DNA from: Hormiphora californensis
Taxonomy: Eukaryota; Ctenophora; Tentaculata; Cydippida; Pleurobrachiidae
DNA length: 64,000 nt
Direction: 5' to 3'
Assembly: GCA_020137815.1 (NCBI GenBank)
Contig: CM035350.1
Span: 10,418,033-10,482,032 of the forward strand
Position numbers and translations under genes: made by a program. Positions 47,571-58,391 of the stretch are shown piece by piece. The notes below the pieces were generated by a model. That model did no database searches and was not told the origin of the DNA. It worked only from the letters and a program-made list of their open reading frames with translations. Positions within the stretch are counted from its first letter, which is position 1; each line of letters starts with the position of its first letter.

Positions 47571-48392
47571 TGTAGGACACGAAATTGATTATATATCTTG
47601 ATTTCGTGGCTCTACAAACACTCACTAATTGTAGGACCCAATTAGTATATTCTATGTATCGGATATGCACATTATTTCATCTGTTCTGTTGCAGTTGGTG
47701 GAGGAGATTAGGAGAGAATGAGTTAGACTCGTTAGGCCTTACAACACGTGAGGCCTTGGGCTAGAAACAGTAATTATTTTAGTCTTATCTCGTTATCGGT
47801 AACTCGCTTTCACGGGGCTTTGACGCATGGTGTGTCTTGTGAGAGAGAACGTGAGACAACAGCTGGCTTGCGAGTCTCAGAGTTCTCGGGAATGAAGTGA
47901 GAATTAGGTCCGTTCTCCTGGACGGAGATTAAGAGAGAACTAGCTTCTTCAGGTGCGAAGTGCGAGTTCTTGGGCTGATTATATCGGAGGTCTTTATTTA
48001 ATCCTTTGATGATACACAATTTATAATGTATATTTCACATTTGATAGTTCACATTTGGTTAAATGCTGTTGTTACTAGTTGCATCTAAGCTCGGTGTTGC
48101 CTTGCTACAAAAGGGAACATCGTGCTGCAACACAAGTGTCATGGATCTGGATCAACCGTCAAAACCTAAGGAACCTTAATTTCATCCTGTCCGGGCTAGG
48201 ACAGATGTGGGCATTGGGACACGCAGGAGTGGTCCCGTAGAGACGTCGCACGTGGGCTGCAATGGCAGCCCACACTGAGTGTTTTACAGTCCCGCTCAGG
48301 CCACGTAAAGGGAAGTTTAGGGGATGGAACTTCATCCCCTAGCTAGACAGGCTCGCACTAGCAATAGCAAAAGACACTTTTCCTTCTCTACA
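47571..48392 (+). repeat. 3' LTR
   Basis: TGTAGGACACGAAATTGATT ... CTTTTCCTTCTCTACA, followed directly by satellite. Confidence 0.87.
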
Positions 48393-49365
48393 GAGGGGAT
48401 GAGAATCTCATTCTCTACTAGAGAGTTAGAGAGGGGATGAGAATCTCATTCTCTACTAGAGAGTTAGAGAGGGGATGAGAATCTCATTCTCTACTAGAGA
48501 GTTAGAGAGGGGATGAGAATCTCATTCTCTACTAGAGAGTTAGAGAGAGGATGAGAATCTCATTCTCTACTAGAGAGTTAGAGAGGGGATGAGAATCTCA
48601 TTCTCTACTAGAGAGTTAGAGAGGGGATGAGAATCTCATTCTCTACTAGAGAGTTAGAGAGGGGATGAGAATCTCATTCTCTACTAGAGAGTTAGAGAGG
48701 GGATGAGAATCTCATTCTCTACTAGAGAGTTAGAGAGGGGATGAGAATCTCATTCTCTACTAGAGAGTTAGAGAGGGGATGAGAATCTCATTCTCTACTA
48801 GAGAGTTAGAGAGGGGATGAGAATCTCATTCTCTACTAGAGAGTTAGAGAGGGGATGAGAATCTCATTCTCTACTAGAGAGTTAGAGAGGGGATGAGAAT
48901 CTCATTCTCTACTAGAGAGTTAGAGAGGGGATGAGAATCTCATTCTCTACTAGAGAGTTAGAGAGGGGATGAGAATCTCATTCTCTACTAGAGAGTTAGA
49001 GAGGGGATGGGAATCTCATTCTCTACTAGAGAGTTAGAGAGGGGATGAGAATCTCATTCTCTACTAGAGAGTTAGAGAGGGGATGAGAATCTCATTCTCT
49101 ACTAGAGAGTTAGAGAGGGGATGAGAATCTCATTCTCTACTAGAGAGTTAGAGAGGGGATGAGAATCTCATTCTCTACTAGAGAGTTAGAGAGGGGATGA
49201 GAATCTCATCATGAGATGGTGACACAGAGAGTTAGAGAGGGGATGAGAATCTCATCATGAGATGGTGACACAGAGAGTTAGAGAGGGGATGAGAATCTCA
49301 TCATGAGATGGTGACACAGAGAGTTAGAGAAGGGATGAGAATCTCATCATGAGATGGTGACACAG
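48393..49365. repeat. 38-bp satellite, right of the LTR element
   Basis: Clean 38-bp units, then four copies of the ATCATGAGATGGTGACACAG variant, mirroring the variants found at the left edge of the array. Confidence 0.93.
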
Positions 49366-49530
49366 CACAATACTAGGATATAAACAGGTAAAATTAATTA
49401 TGTATTACATTATCCAATAACTATAACCAATGATAACCAACGATAACCAATACCAAAAAGAACTGTTCACACCAGTAACTCAAGTAGTACACCTACAGTT
49501 AGGGTTCACACACACTTGCAGTGCCTACTA

Positions 49531-50432
49531 GGGTGATCCCACAGTGGGTAATTTTCCTGTGTGACCCTACAAAATGAAATATATGCCGTAGAAATCATAT
49601 TTTTGGGCCAAAGTGACCTCTCCTAGACTAAAACCGTGCCTAGAAAGCGATTTAGACACTTTTCAGAGTGCTTAGATGCCACCTTTTTGAAATATTTGAA
49701 GAAAATTAATTAGCTAATTAATAACTTGATTAAGTAAAAACGTAACTTGGCTCAGGAACCACTTAGAGATCCAATTTTTGATGCAAATTGTCCGGAATGT
49801 GCATGTTTATATAGGACTTATGAAGCAACATATGGCCTAAATCAAACCGTTTTTGAGTTATATGCCATTTTAGATCAGGCATTTTACACATAAAAGCCGA
49901 AAAAGCGAAAAAATCGCTTAAATTTCGCACTTTAAATGGCTATAAAATTCAAACAGGGGAAAAGTGGGGAATTCCCGCGACACTACAATGTTCCAAATTG
50001 TCCATAGAGTCAGAATATCACAATGAAAGGGGTGGCGTCGAGCGGCGAAGTAACTTTTTTTGGTCATTCATATCCTAAAAATAGCCTAAATTTGACACGC
50101 GCAACCGAGAAAAAATAGTTAGAGTAAGACATATTGAACCCTAATCACTGAAAAGAACACAAAACAACCATCACGATACAAAAGAAATGAAAGAAAAAGA
50201 ATGAAAGGTATTGCAGTAGTGTGCACATGGATCTAAGCGAATTTCACAGCCAAAATGAAAACCCACAATTTCCCTCAACTTCAAACTAACATAAAATCTG
50301 TAAATCTCAATATTTTTCGATGCGGTTTGTTTTACGTGAAACCTTGATTATTTTTACAATCGATATCCAAATTTCAGCAAATTTAAAGACAACTTTTTTT
50401 CCCACTTTGTAGGGTCGTTACCCACTGTGGAT
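49531..50432. mobile_element. ~900-bp non-coding element with terminal inverted repeats
   Basis: Left end CCCACAGTGGGTAA...GACCCTACAAAATG; right end CACTTTGTAGGGTCGTTACC followed by CACTGTGG, its imperfect inverted complement. Flanked by direct repeats ACAGTTAGGGTTCACACAC (49492) and ACAGTTAGGGTCACACAC (50444). AT-rich interior with no frame. Class uncertain. Confidence 0.6.
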
Positions 50433-50482
50433 CCATAATGATTGACAGTTAGGGTCACACACCGTCCCTAGCTCTAATCCTG

Positions 50483-51049
50483 TTAGGTTTTGTTCTGAAA
50501 GAATTCTCTGACCTTCCTCGCCGCCTCGCTCTCTTCATTACACGGCTTCTTCGCCGCCTCCTCAGGCCCACCACTCACTACAACCTCATTACCACCACCA
50601 CTCACTACAACCTCATCACCACCACCACTGGGACTAACAACTATCTCCTCTTCTATAATCTGAGCGTCATTAGAGGTATCAGACTGCCGACTATAGCAGT
50701 CTTTAGAGTGTCGGGGCCAGTGTGTTGCCTGACAGTTTGCAGAACAGTATCTGATCTTAAAACACCCTCCACATTTGAACACAGCAGCACCACTACACAT
50801 TAGACATGACTGTCGTTTTCTCTTAGGGGCCGGGAGGGATGCTCGAGGGGGTGGGACACGAAGTGCAATGTCTTTCATCGTCTGTACATCAGTCTTTAGA
50901 ACTGACACAGCGTTACCCAGGTATGAAATAGTACTCTCTAACACTGTTATACTAGTTGATATAGAGTCCAAGTTATCGATAAATTCCCTCCGACAGTTCA
51001 GGAGGAAATAGATGTTGGGTTCACTGTCGTCACTTCTTGGAGGTCGATT
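50483..51049 (-). CDS. Single-MYND-finger protein (5' end uncertain)
   Basis: Continuous minus-strand frame from a TAG-ended acceptor-like site at 51050 to the stop at 50483. It starts RPPRSDDSEPNIYFLLN and continues through a predicted helix (SISTSITVLESTISYLGNAV), a basic APKRKRQ stretch, then a MYND finger CLMCSGAAVFKCGGC..IRYCSANC..THWPRHSKDC with all Cys/His ligands. The tail is acidic with two VVVSGGG repeats and ends AARKVREFFQNKT. No in-frame ATG precedes the helix, so a 5' exon is missing or translation starts at the internal Met near residue 50. Related to the three-finger gene at 33618-34942 across the satellite, suggesting an old local duplication. Confidence 0.68.
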   Translation of the reverse strand, partial: NRPPRSDDSEPNIYFLLNCRREFIDNLDSISTSITVLESTISYLGNAVSVLKTDVQTMKDIALRVPPPRASLPAPKRKRQSCLMCSGAAVFKCGGCFKIRYCSANCQATHWPRHSKDCYSRQSDTSNDAQIIEEEIVVSPSGGGDEVVVSGGGNEVVVSGGPEEAAKKPCNEESEAARKVREFFQNKT

Positions 51050-51589
51050 CTATCCGCCGAGGACGAGTACATCCTGTTCCGCTGTTGTAGGGGCATGGGG
51101 ACATGGCTACAAACTATACAACTAAACGTACATTACTGGCATTAAATAGTATACAAAAGAATCATCCGATTAGAGGGAATTATGATGTTCAAAACACTAC
51201 CCCCCAATGGCCAGTACTCTAAAAGATGTTGGTATTTACTATTCGATAATATTTAATGGCTTATGGGATATGGCTGCTACAAAGGGTATCATATAATCTA
51301 GCACTTAGTAGAGCAGGGAAATTGAAAGTTGAAACCCCAATTCAGCGTAGGTTAACCTTCTCACAGTCGGTACCAGATTTTAATGAAATTTTCATTATTT
51401 TGCCAGCAATTTCGGCTATTATCAGCTTGATAGGGGATACAGTGACCAGCACAGGACGCCGCTACGATCTGGGTGTTTCGTGGCCTGTTTACAGGTGCTC
51501 GCCTCCCAAAAAAAGTTGATTCACTAAAATGGCTCTAACCGCCAAACCACTAAACCGTTTTGGCTAATTCAAAGCTTATCTGTTATGAT

Positions 51590-51662
51590 ATGTTAAGGCC
51601 TAACCCCAACCCAAACCACAGCCCTAACCCTAACCCTACTTTAGCCCTAACCCTAAAAAACC
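51590..51662. repeat. Degenerate telomere-like CCCTAA tract
   Basis: GCCCTAACCCTAACCCTACT and AGCCCTAACCCTAAAAA within 70 bp: a short interstitial TTAGGG-type tract. Confidence 0.6.
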
Positions 51663-51736
51663 GTTTGTCAGCACTAACGAAACACCCAGACTTTTAACGC
51701 TGGCCGGCCAGCACGGGATAAGGCAGCGCTTTCAAG

Positions 51737-51916
51737 TAGTGGAAGCTCTTACGGTATTTCCCACGCCCCGGCCCCCGTAGGAAAGTTTTTGACCGTGGGA
51801 AAATGTTCGAAACCATGGGAAAAGAGAGATACATACAATAACTAGTTAGTTATTGTATGTATCTACTATCTCTCTTTTCCCACGGTTCGAAAACTTTCCG
51901 TAAGAGCTTCCACTAA
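51737..51916. mobile_element. ~180-bp hairpin MITE
   Basis: Ends GTGGAAGCTCTTACGG and CCGTAAGAGCTTCCAC are exact inverse complements. The interior also folds (GAGAGATACATACAATAACT against AGTTATTGTATGTATCT). Flanked by TA on both sides, fitting a TA target. Confidence 0.82.
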
Positions 51917-51919
51917 AGT

Positions 51920-52580
51920 CTTAAAACGGCCATCTTGGATTTAGACCGCTCGCGCTGTTCGTTTACCAAGCGCGCGTCGATTCGAAATGCTAAACCGCGC
52001 GGCTCGTAATGGCCTCGTAACTCAACAAAATAAGCGCGATCCATTGTTGACGCAATCTTAAAAACTCGTCACGCACTAAATAGTAAATACGATTAATGAT
52101 CTTCCTTTTTCCTCCGTTTTTGTGAAACTGGGACTTATCACCCAGACGTGTAGTTGTGGGGAATGGTAACTACTAGTTACCATGATACCTTCACCCGCAT
52201 TTTCAGACAATTGCAAACTCGTGGCTAAAAGTAGAATATTAAAAACGCCGTATAAACATAAATATCCATATCCTAACATCACTCATCAGCACCATTCACC
52301 ATACCCCTTTTTGTTAGTGCCCCAATGACGGTACAGCCAGACAGTCTTGGTCTAAACTGTAATATAGGCGAAGGTAAAATAGCTCTCACTTTAGTACTTC
52401 ACGCGCACCCAACGTACAATGCATTATGAGAATGATATGTATATGAGTGGTAAAATATAAACTGCTCTATGCATGATAAAAATCACAAACACATCTGATA
52501 GACCTAGTTAATATAGCTAGTATCGTATATTATAGGGCACCCCAATCTATACCAGTCTTTCAGCGTGTAGTTTCCCACTG
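51920..52580. other. Intergenic region, no gene seen
   Basis: No supported gene or repeat. It probably includes the 3' UTR of the ABCB6-like gene next to its right edge. Confidence 0.45.
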
Positions 52581-55500
52581 CTAATGGTGGCCCCTTGCCC
52601 CCCTCTCCCCACCTCTACCCCCACCGCGGCGGGTAGTTAGTACCGGTGTGGAGGGTCTGGAATTATCTGTGTTGGCTGCTGTGATTTGCTGTTCCCACAT
52701 CTCTCTATACACCCCATCCATAGCTAACAACTCCTCGTGCCTGGGAAGAATGGGGTCAATAGAACATGTGATATTGTATTGGGAAGAATGGGGTCAATAG
52801 AACATGTGATATTGGGAAGAATGGGGTCAATAGAACATGTGATATTGGGAAGAATGGGGTCAATAGAACATGTCATATTGGGAAGAATGGGGTCAATAGA
52901 ACATGTCATATTGGGAAGAATGGGGTCAATAGAACATGTGATATTGGAAAGAATGGGGTCAATAGAACATGTCATATTGGGAAGAATGGGGTCAATAGAA
53001 CATGTGATATTGGGAAGAATGGGGTCAATAGAACATGTGATATTGGAAAGAATGGGGTCAATAGAACATGTCATATTGGGAAGAATGGGGTCAATAGAAC
53101 ATGTCATATTGGGAAGAATGGGGTCAATAGAACATGTCATATTGGGAAGAATGGGGTCAATAGAACATGTCATATTGTATTGGGAAACAAGGTAGGCATT
53201 AGAACATGTGATATTGTATTGGGAAGAAGGGATAATAATAGTGTGTATCACAATATATTATTGGGACGGTGTTACTCACGTTCCCCTCTCGGTTATCTCC
53301 CCATCCTTTAGCACTAAGATCTTATCACAACTTATAATGGTGGATAATCGGTGGGCAATGATAATGGAAGTTTTCCCCTCACAGGCTCGGTTCAATGAGT
53401 TCTGGATAGCCCTCTCTGTTCTAGTATCCAGTGCTGATGTTGCCTAGATAACAATGGGTTAGGGGACGTACATTCCTCGATTTATTAATCATTGGGGGGA
53501 GGGTAAATAGAGGTGGACGGTAAATAGAGGTGCAAAGTAAATCGAGGATTTAACATACCTCATCCAATAGTACGATCTGAGGAGATTTCAGAATGGTTCG
53601 AGCAATTGCAACTCTCTGTTTCTCTCCTCCGGATAGCTTCAGTCCCCTCTCTCCTACCACTGTGTCATAACCATCGGGGAAAGATACAACAGAGTCGTGA
53701 ACCTCTGCTCCCTGTGCAGCTTCAAATACCGCATCATCACTAGCTCCTATCTTGCCGTAACGAATATTGTCTCTAGAAAGAGGGGGAGGGGTGAAGTTAT
53801 AGCTTAGTAGATATAGGAAACAAAGTGTTAGATAAGCAGAAAAAGGAAGTAGTAATTTTCTAAATCACTTACAAGATTTTGTCGTTAAATAGAACAGTGT
53901 CCTGGGGAACAACTCCAATAGCTTTTCTCAGTGATTCTTGGGTCACCTACAGATAGAGGTTATGTCATAATAATGATAATTTCAGCAGGTTTAAATAATT
54001 GAATTAAGAAGATGCTCGATAGTTCTCGCCCCAATAACGTGTCATGGCTGTGCGCGTGGTGCTGACAATACCAACTTCCGTTGCACAAGAGTACCGCGCG
54101 TAACAGCGCAACATGGAACTTTCCTCAGAATCCCCCATGGAACAGTGGGGCTCACAGAATTACTGCTACCAGTTACTGGTACTTGTCTTACTGTTAAATG
54201 AGGCAATCTGAGGAAACTTTCATCAGATACTGCACAGCCCGGTATAGGTAATTGTTATCACACTGTCCCATGTCAACACAGTACAGTAATCACCTACTAG
54301 CTCGACCCTGTCCCCCTTGTTATGTTCTAACCCTCCCTTTACAGTCTAGCCCGACCCTGTCCCCCTCCCCAACCTACCTCTGCAATATCCTGGTTGTCGA
54401 TGGTGATGAATCCTGAATTCACATCATAGAATCGGAACAACAGTTTCATAATAGTTGACTTGCCGTGACCGCTGGGACCAACTATAGCGACACTTTGACC
54501 CGCCTCAACCTAGAGACAACACACATACTGGTAAATTATACTGGTAAACTATAGGTATTTGATTGACGTTTTTAACTCCCTTGGTTGTATTATCCTGCAG
54601 TGATACAGGAGAACACCAGCTCTAGCATAACATAACCCCGATATGGTTAACATAACATAGATGGTGGGCGGAATCTAGTGCTACCGGACTCTATTTTAGC
54701 ACTAGAGTCCGCACACTAGCATAGATACCCCCCCTCGATATGGGTTTATAGGTACGTACAGTAAAGGAGATGTTCCTGAGAGTTAGTTTTTCCTCTCTGT
54801 AACTGAATGACACCTGATTGAACTCTATCCGTCCCACTGATACCTAACAGGGTGGCTAGAGTTAGAGTTAGGTTGAGGAGTTGAGGCTAGAAAGGAGTGG
54901 TTGTTAATTATCTCAACCCACTATATCATAGCACTGGCAAGTGCCCCGGGCCCAAAAGGGGGGTGTGGGGGCACAGCCCCCACCATAAACGGGGGTGTGG
55001 GGGCAGAGCCCCCACCTTAGAAATACCCTCTAACTCAAAAAACAAAAGAGAGAGCACACGCAACACTTCTACAGACAAGCGTGTGAAAACCTGCCAGTGC
55101 TACTATATACCATTGCAGATTTCGAGGTTTTTGATGCTTTAAAAAAGCATGTTCCAGATGAAGTAGAGAGCTGAAATTTTGTACTCTAAGGGCCCTCATA
55201 TAGGAGAAGAGGCATGCAAATTTTCAGAACGATAGGATGTAAGGTAAAAATTTGCCAGAGGGGTCCCAAAATGCAAAAATGTAAGGAGGGGGAGGGGAGG
55301 GGAGGGGGAGGGGGAGGAGGACGCTTTTTTATCTTTGAGTGTTCTCCTAAACGACAAATAGTAGAGACTTGCCGTTTGGAACAGTGGTTCCTTACATCAT
55401 TGCGCTCGGTAATAGCTGTGTGAGAACTTCGAAATCGCCATAGTTCATTAATTATTCATTAAATAGTCATTAAATATTCATTTTAACCATGGTTGCGATA

Positions 55501-56418
55501 TGACACGACTGGAAGGTCATAAAGATTTGAAACCGGTCTTATTCGACGCGGAATGGTCGGTTTATGGGGGGTCTTACTCGAGACAAAAATCTCTATCTCG
55601 CACCGTTAAGCTGTCATTTGCATATTTATGCACCTATTCACGATTTTATGCATATTTTCAATATTTTCACTTCGGCTGGTCCTAGAACGTTTTCATGGAC
55701 ATATTTCGACGCAAAATAGTCGATTTATGGGGGGTCGTCCCCCGGACAAAAAGTCGTATCTCGCACCGTTTAGCCGTTATTTGCATATTTATGCACCGAT
55801 TCATGATTTAAGGCATATTCTGAATATTTCCAGTTCAGCTGGTCCTAAAACGTTTTCATGGACATATTTCGACGCAAAATAGTCGATTTATGGGGGGTCT
55901 TACTCGGGACAAAAATCTCCATCTCGCACCGTTAAGCCGTTATTTGCATATTTATGCACCGATTCATGATTTAATGCATATTCTTTATATTTCCACTCCG
56001 GATGGTCCTAGAACGTTTTCATGGACATATTCCGGCGCAGAATAGTCGATTTATAGGGGGTCGTCCCCCTGACAAAAAGTCGTATCTCTCACCGTTTAGT
56101 CGTTATTCGCATATTTATGAATTATTCAAATTCGAAAATATGCAGAAATCAGAAAAAATTCCGAAAAAATAGCTTTTTCTATTTTACACCAAAAAGAATA
56201 GAAATTAAGTCCAAAAACCAATTAAATAAATTAGTTTGGATGCCCGGGCCCATGTGGTGTCACGGGGGTAACACCTTTAGGCTATAACTGTCATAAATGA
56301 CGGATATCGAGAGAGATAAAGGCAAAGGAAATTAAGATAGAAAGGGTGAGATATAATCAAGAAAGATGGAGAGATAAATAAGAGGAGAGAGAAAAAAGAG
56401 AGAGATATAGTGAAAGAA

Positions 56419-56471
<53 letters not shown>

Positions 56472-58340
56472 GAGAGAGAGAGAGAGAGAGATAGATAAAG
56501 ATAGACAGATTGGAGGATAACAATTAACAATTAACGAGATATGCCGTTAATTATGGCAGTTATAGCCTAAAGGTGTTACCCCCGTGACACCACATGGGCC
56601 CGGGCATCCAAACTAATTTATTTAATTGGTTTTTGGACTTAATTTCACCCCACCCTATATTTCAGCAACTGTTTCCTACCAGTATATCGGGGGCACCAGG
56701 CCGATCATTCACATCCACTTTCTCTTCTAACAACTCAAACATGTTCTCCATGTCAATAAAGTTGTTTTGTATCATGCGATAGTAGGTTCCAAACCAATTT
56801 AGAGGCATATAGAGTTGTCTGATGTAGGAAACAAACAGAACAAAGTCACCTGTGGGGGAGTTGTGTGTTACTAAAACAACAATTCTAACACAATTCATGG
56901 TGTTACTTGTTATATATGGGAAATATACACTATAGAACGATATGGAACTCAATAACAGTGGGTAAATTAATTGTAGTTGAGTTTCAATGAAACGTACCGA
57001 CAGTGAGGCGACCAGCGTGCACATCGTTGTTGTTGTTGTTGTTGTGGTGCTGCGATTCGGACTATGCAGAGCATATCGCCTCAAACGCTCCAAGGAGTCT
57101 AACTCCCGGCCTAACCAAGTAAAACTTGGGAATTCCCTATATTAATCTGGTACCTGTACAGTGTGGAAAGGCAGATTGGTGTTGTATTTTTAGGTTTAAG
57201 GAGTATAGAAACTATAGGTAGTTCAGTTTTAGTATCAATCTGCTGAACCTCTACTCCTAAATCATTTTTGGCTAGAATCAACACACCACCACCACCACAC
57301 TTTCCATACTTCTCCATATCCACTTTTGATCTGTCTTTTCGGAATATGGAGTAGTACTTATCAGAGACAACTTCCCCATCTTGCACATGTTCATTGAGCC
57401 ATGTCTCATTTAACAGTACAATATCGGGAAGGTAGGTACTTAAATATCCCCTCAGTTCCTTAATCTTTGATATTTGGAACTGGGGCTGATCTCCCTTCAT
57501 TGATTGCATATGAATAAGACCATTCACATTGCAATATACTATGTTTATTTTGTTAGGTGTATCACCAGGCCCAGGATTCAGAATATTGGGCTGTGTACGA
57601 GCAATAAGGCTCCTAGCTAACGAGCATACATAAAACACACAGTTAATAAGCTTTTCTGCACACCCGGCACAATATCTTATATGTGCAGAAAAGTATCCCT
57701 TTCTACTTAAGAATAATATAAAAACACAATTAGCATACCACTGATACATAATTGGCCACTGCATTCCGTGAGCATCCAGATTAGCAGGGGCTTTTTTAGA
57801 TATACAAGAAGGTGCATACAAGAGCATTAGACCTGTAAGGAGGTAGGTTATAGCTACATGTATAGAGAATATTAATATTTCAAATGGGGTGATAAAGCTA
57901 GAAGACGGGGGCTTGTCAGTGTATATATTAATGTCATTGTCTGTGTCATTGTCCTGTCTATTTTTACCTTCCCTGTTACCCCCCGCAAACAACCCGATAG
58001 CGATTCTGTATTGTTCTACACTGATACCCATTCAATCAAAACTTGTACTTGTGGGTAGTCAGGTAGGGGTACATAGGGGGTATAGATGTATGAATTCGAC
58101 ACAAAGTAAAGTAAATTAAAACTCCCAAAAACCCCCAGTGTAATTAAATAAATTAGTTTGGATGCCCGGGCCCATGTGGTGTCACGGGGGTAACACCTTT
58201 AGGCTATAACTGTCATAAATGACGGATATCGAGAGAGATAAAGGCAAAGGAAATTAAGATAGAAAGGGTGAGATATAATCAAGAAAGATGGAGAGATAAA
58301 TAAGAGGAGAGAGAAAAAAGAGAGAGATATAGTGAAAGAA

Positions 58341-58391
<51 letters not shown>

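Larger units (their letters stand above)
42002..48392. mobile_element. LTR retrotransposon without detectable coding (LARD-like)
   Basis: Two ~820-bp direct repeats, 42002-42818 and 47571-48392. The right one is bounded TGTAGGACAC...TTCTCTACA, i.e. TG...CA with short inverted ends. A primer-binding site follows the left LTR (TGGTCCGACGAACCAG at 42822) and a polypurine tract precedes the right LTR (AGGAGGGGTGGAAA, 47557-47570), so the element is in plus orientation. The 4.7-kb interior has no reverse transcriptase, integrase or Gag that I can recognise; the longest frames are 60-130 residues. Inserted into the 38-bp satellite. A target duplication could not be read because the flank is poor. 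Confidence 0.87.

Noticed and set aside
34960-49365. Centromeric satellite
   Set aside because: Monomer of 38 bp is short, the array is flanked closely by genes and abuts a gene start; no evidence for a centromere.
51590-51662. Chromosome end
   Set aside because: The CCCTAA tract is short, degenerate and has unique DNA and genes on both sides.
57111-58031. Host gene encoding a membrane protein
   Set aside because: The CNVNGL, LLNETWL and GGGVLI motifs are those of LINE endonucleases, and the frame sits between segmental duplication copies.
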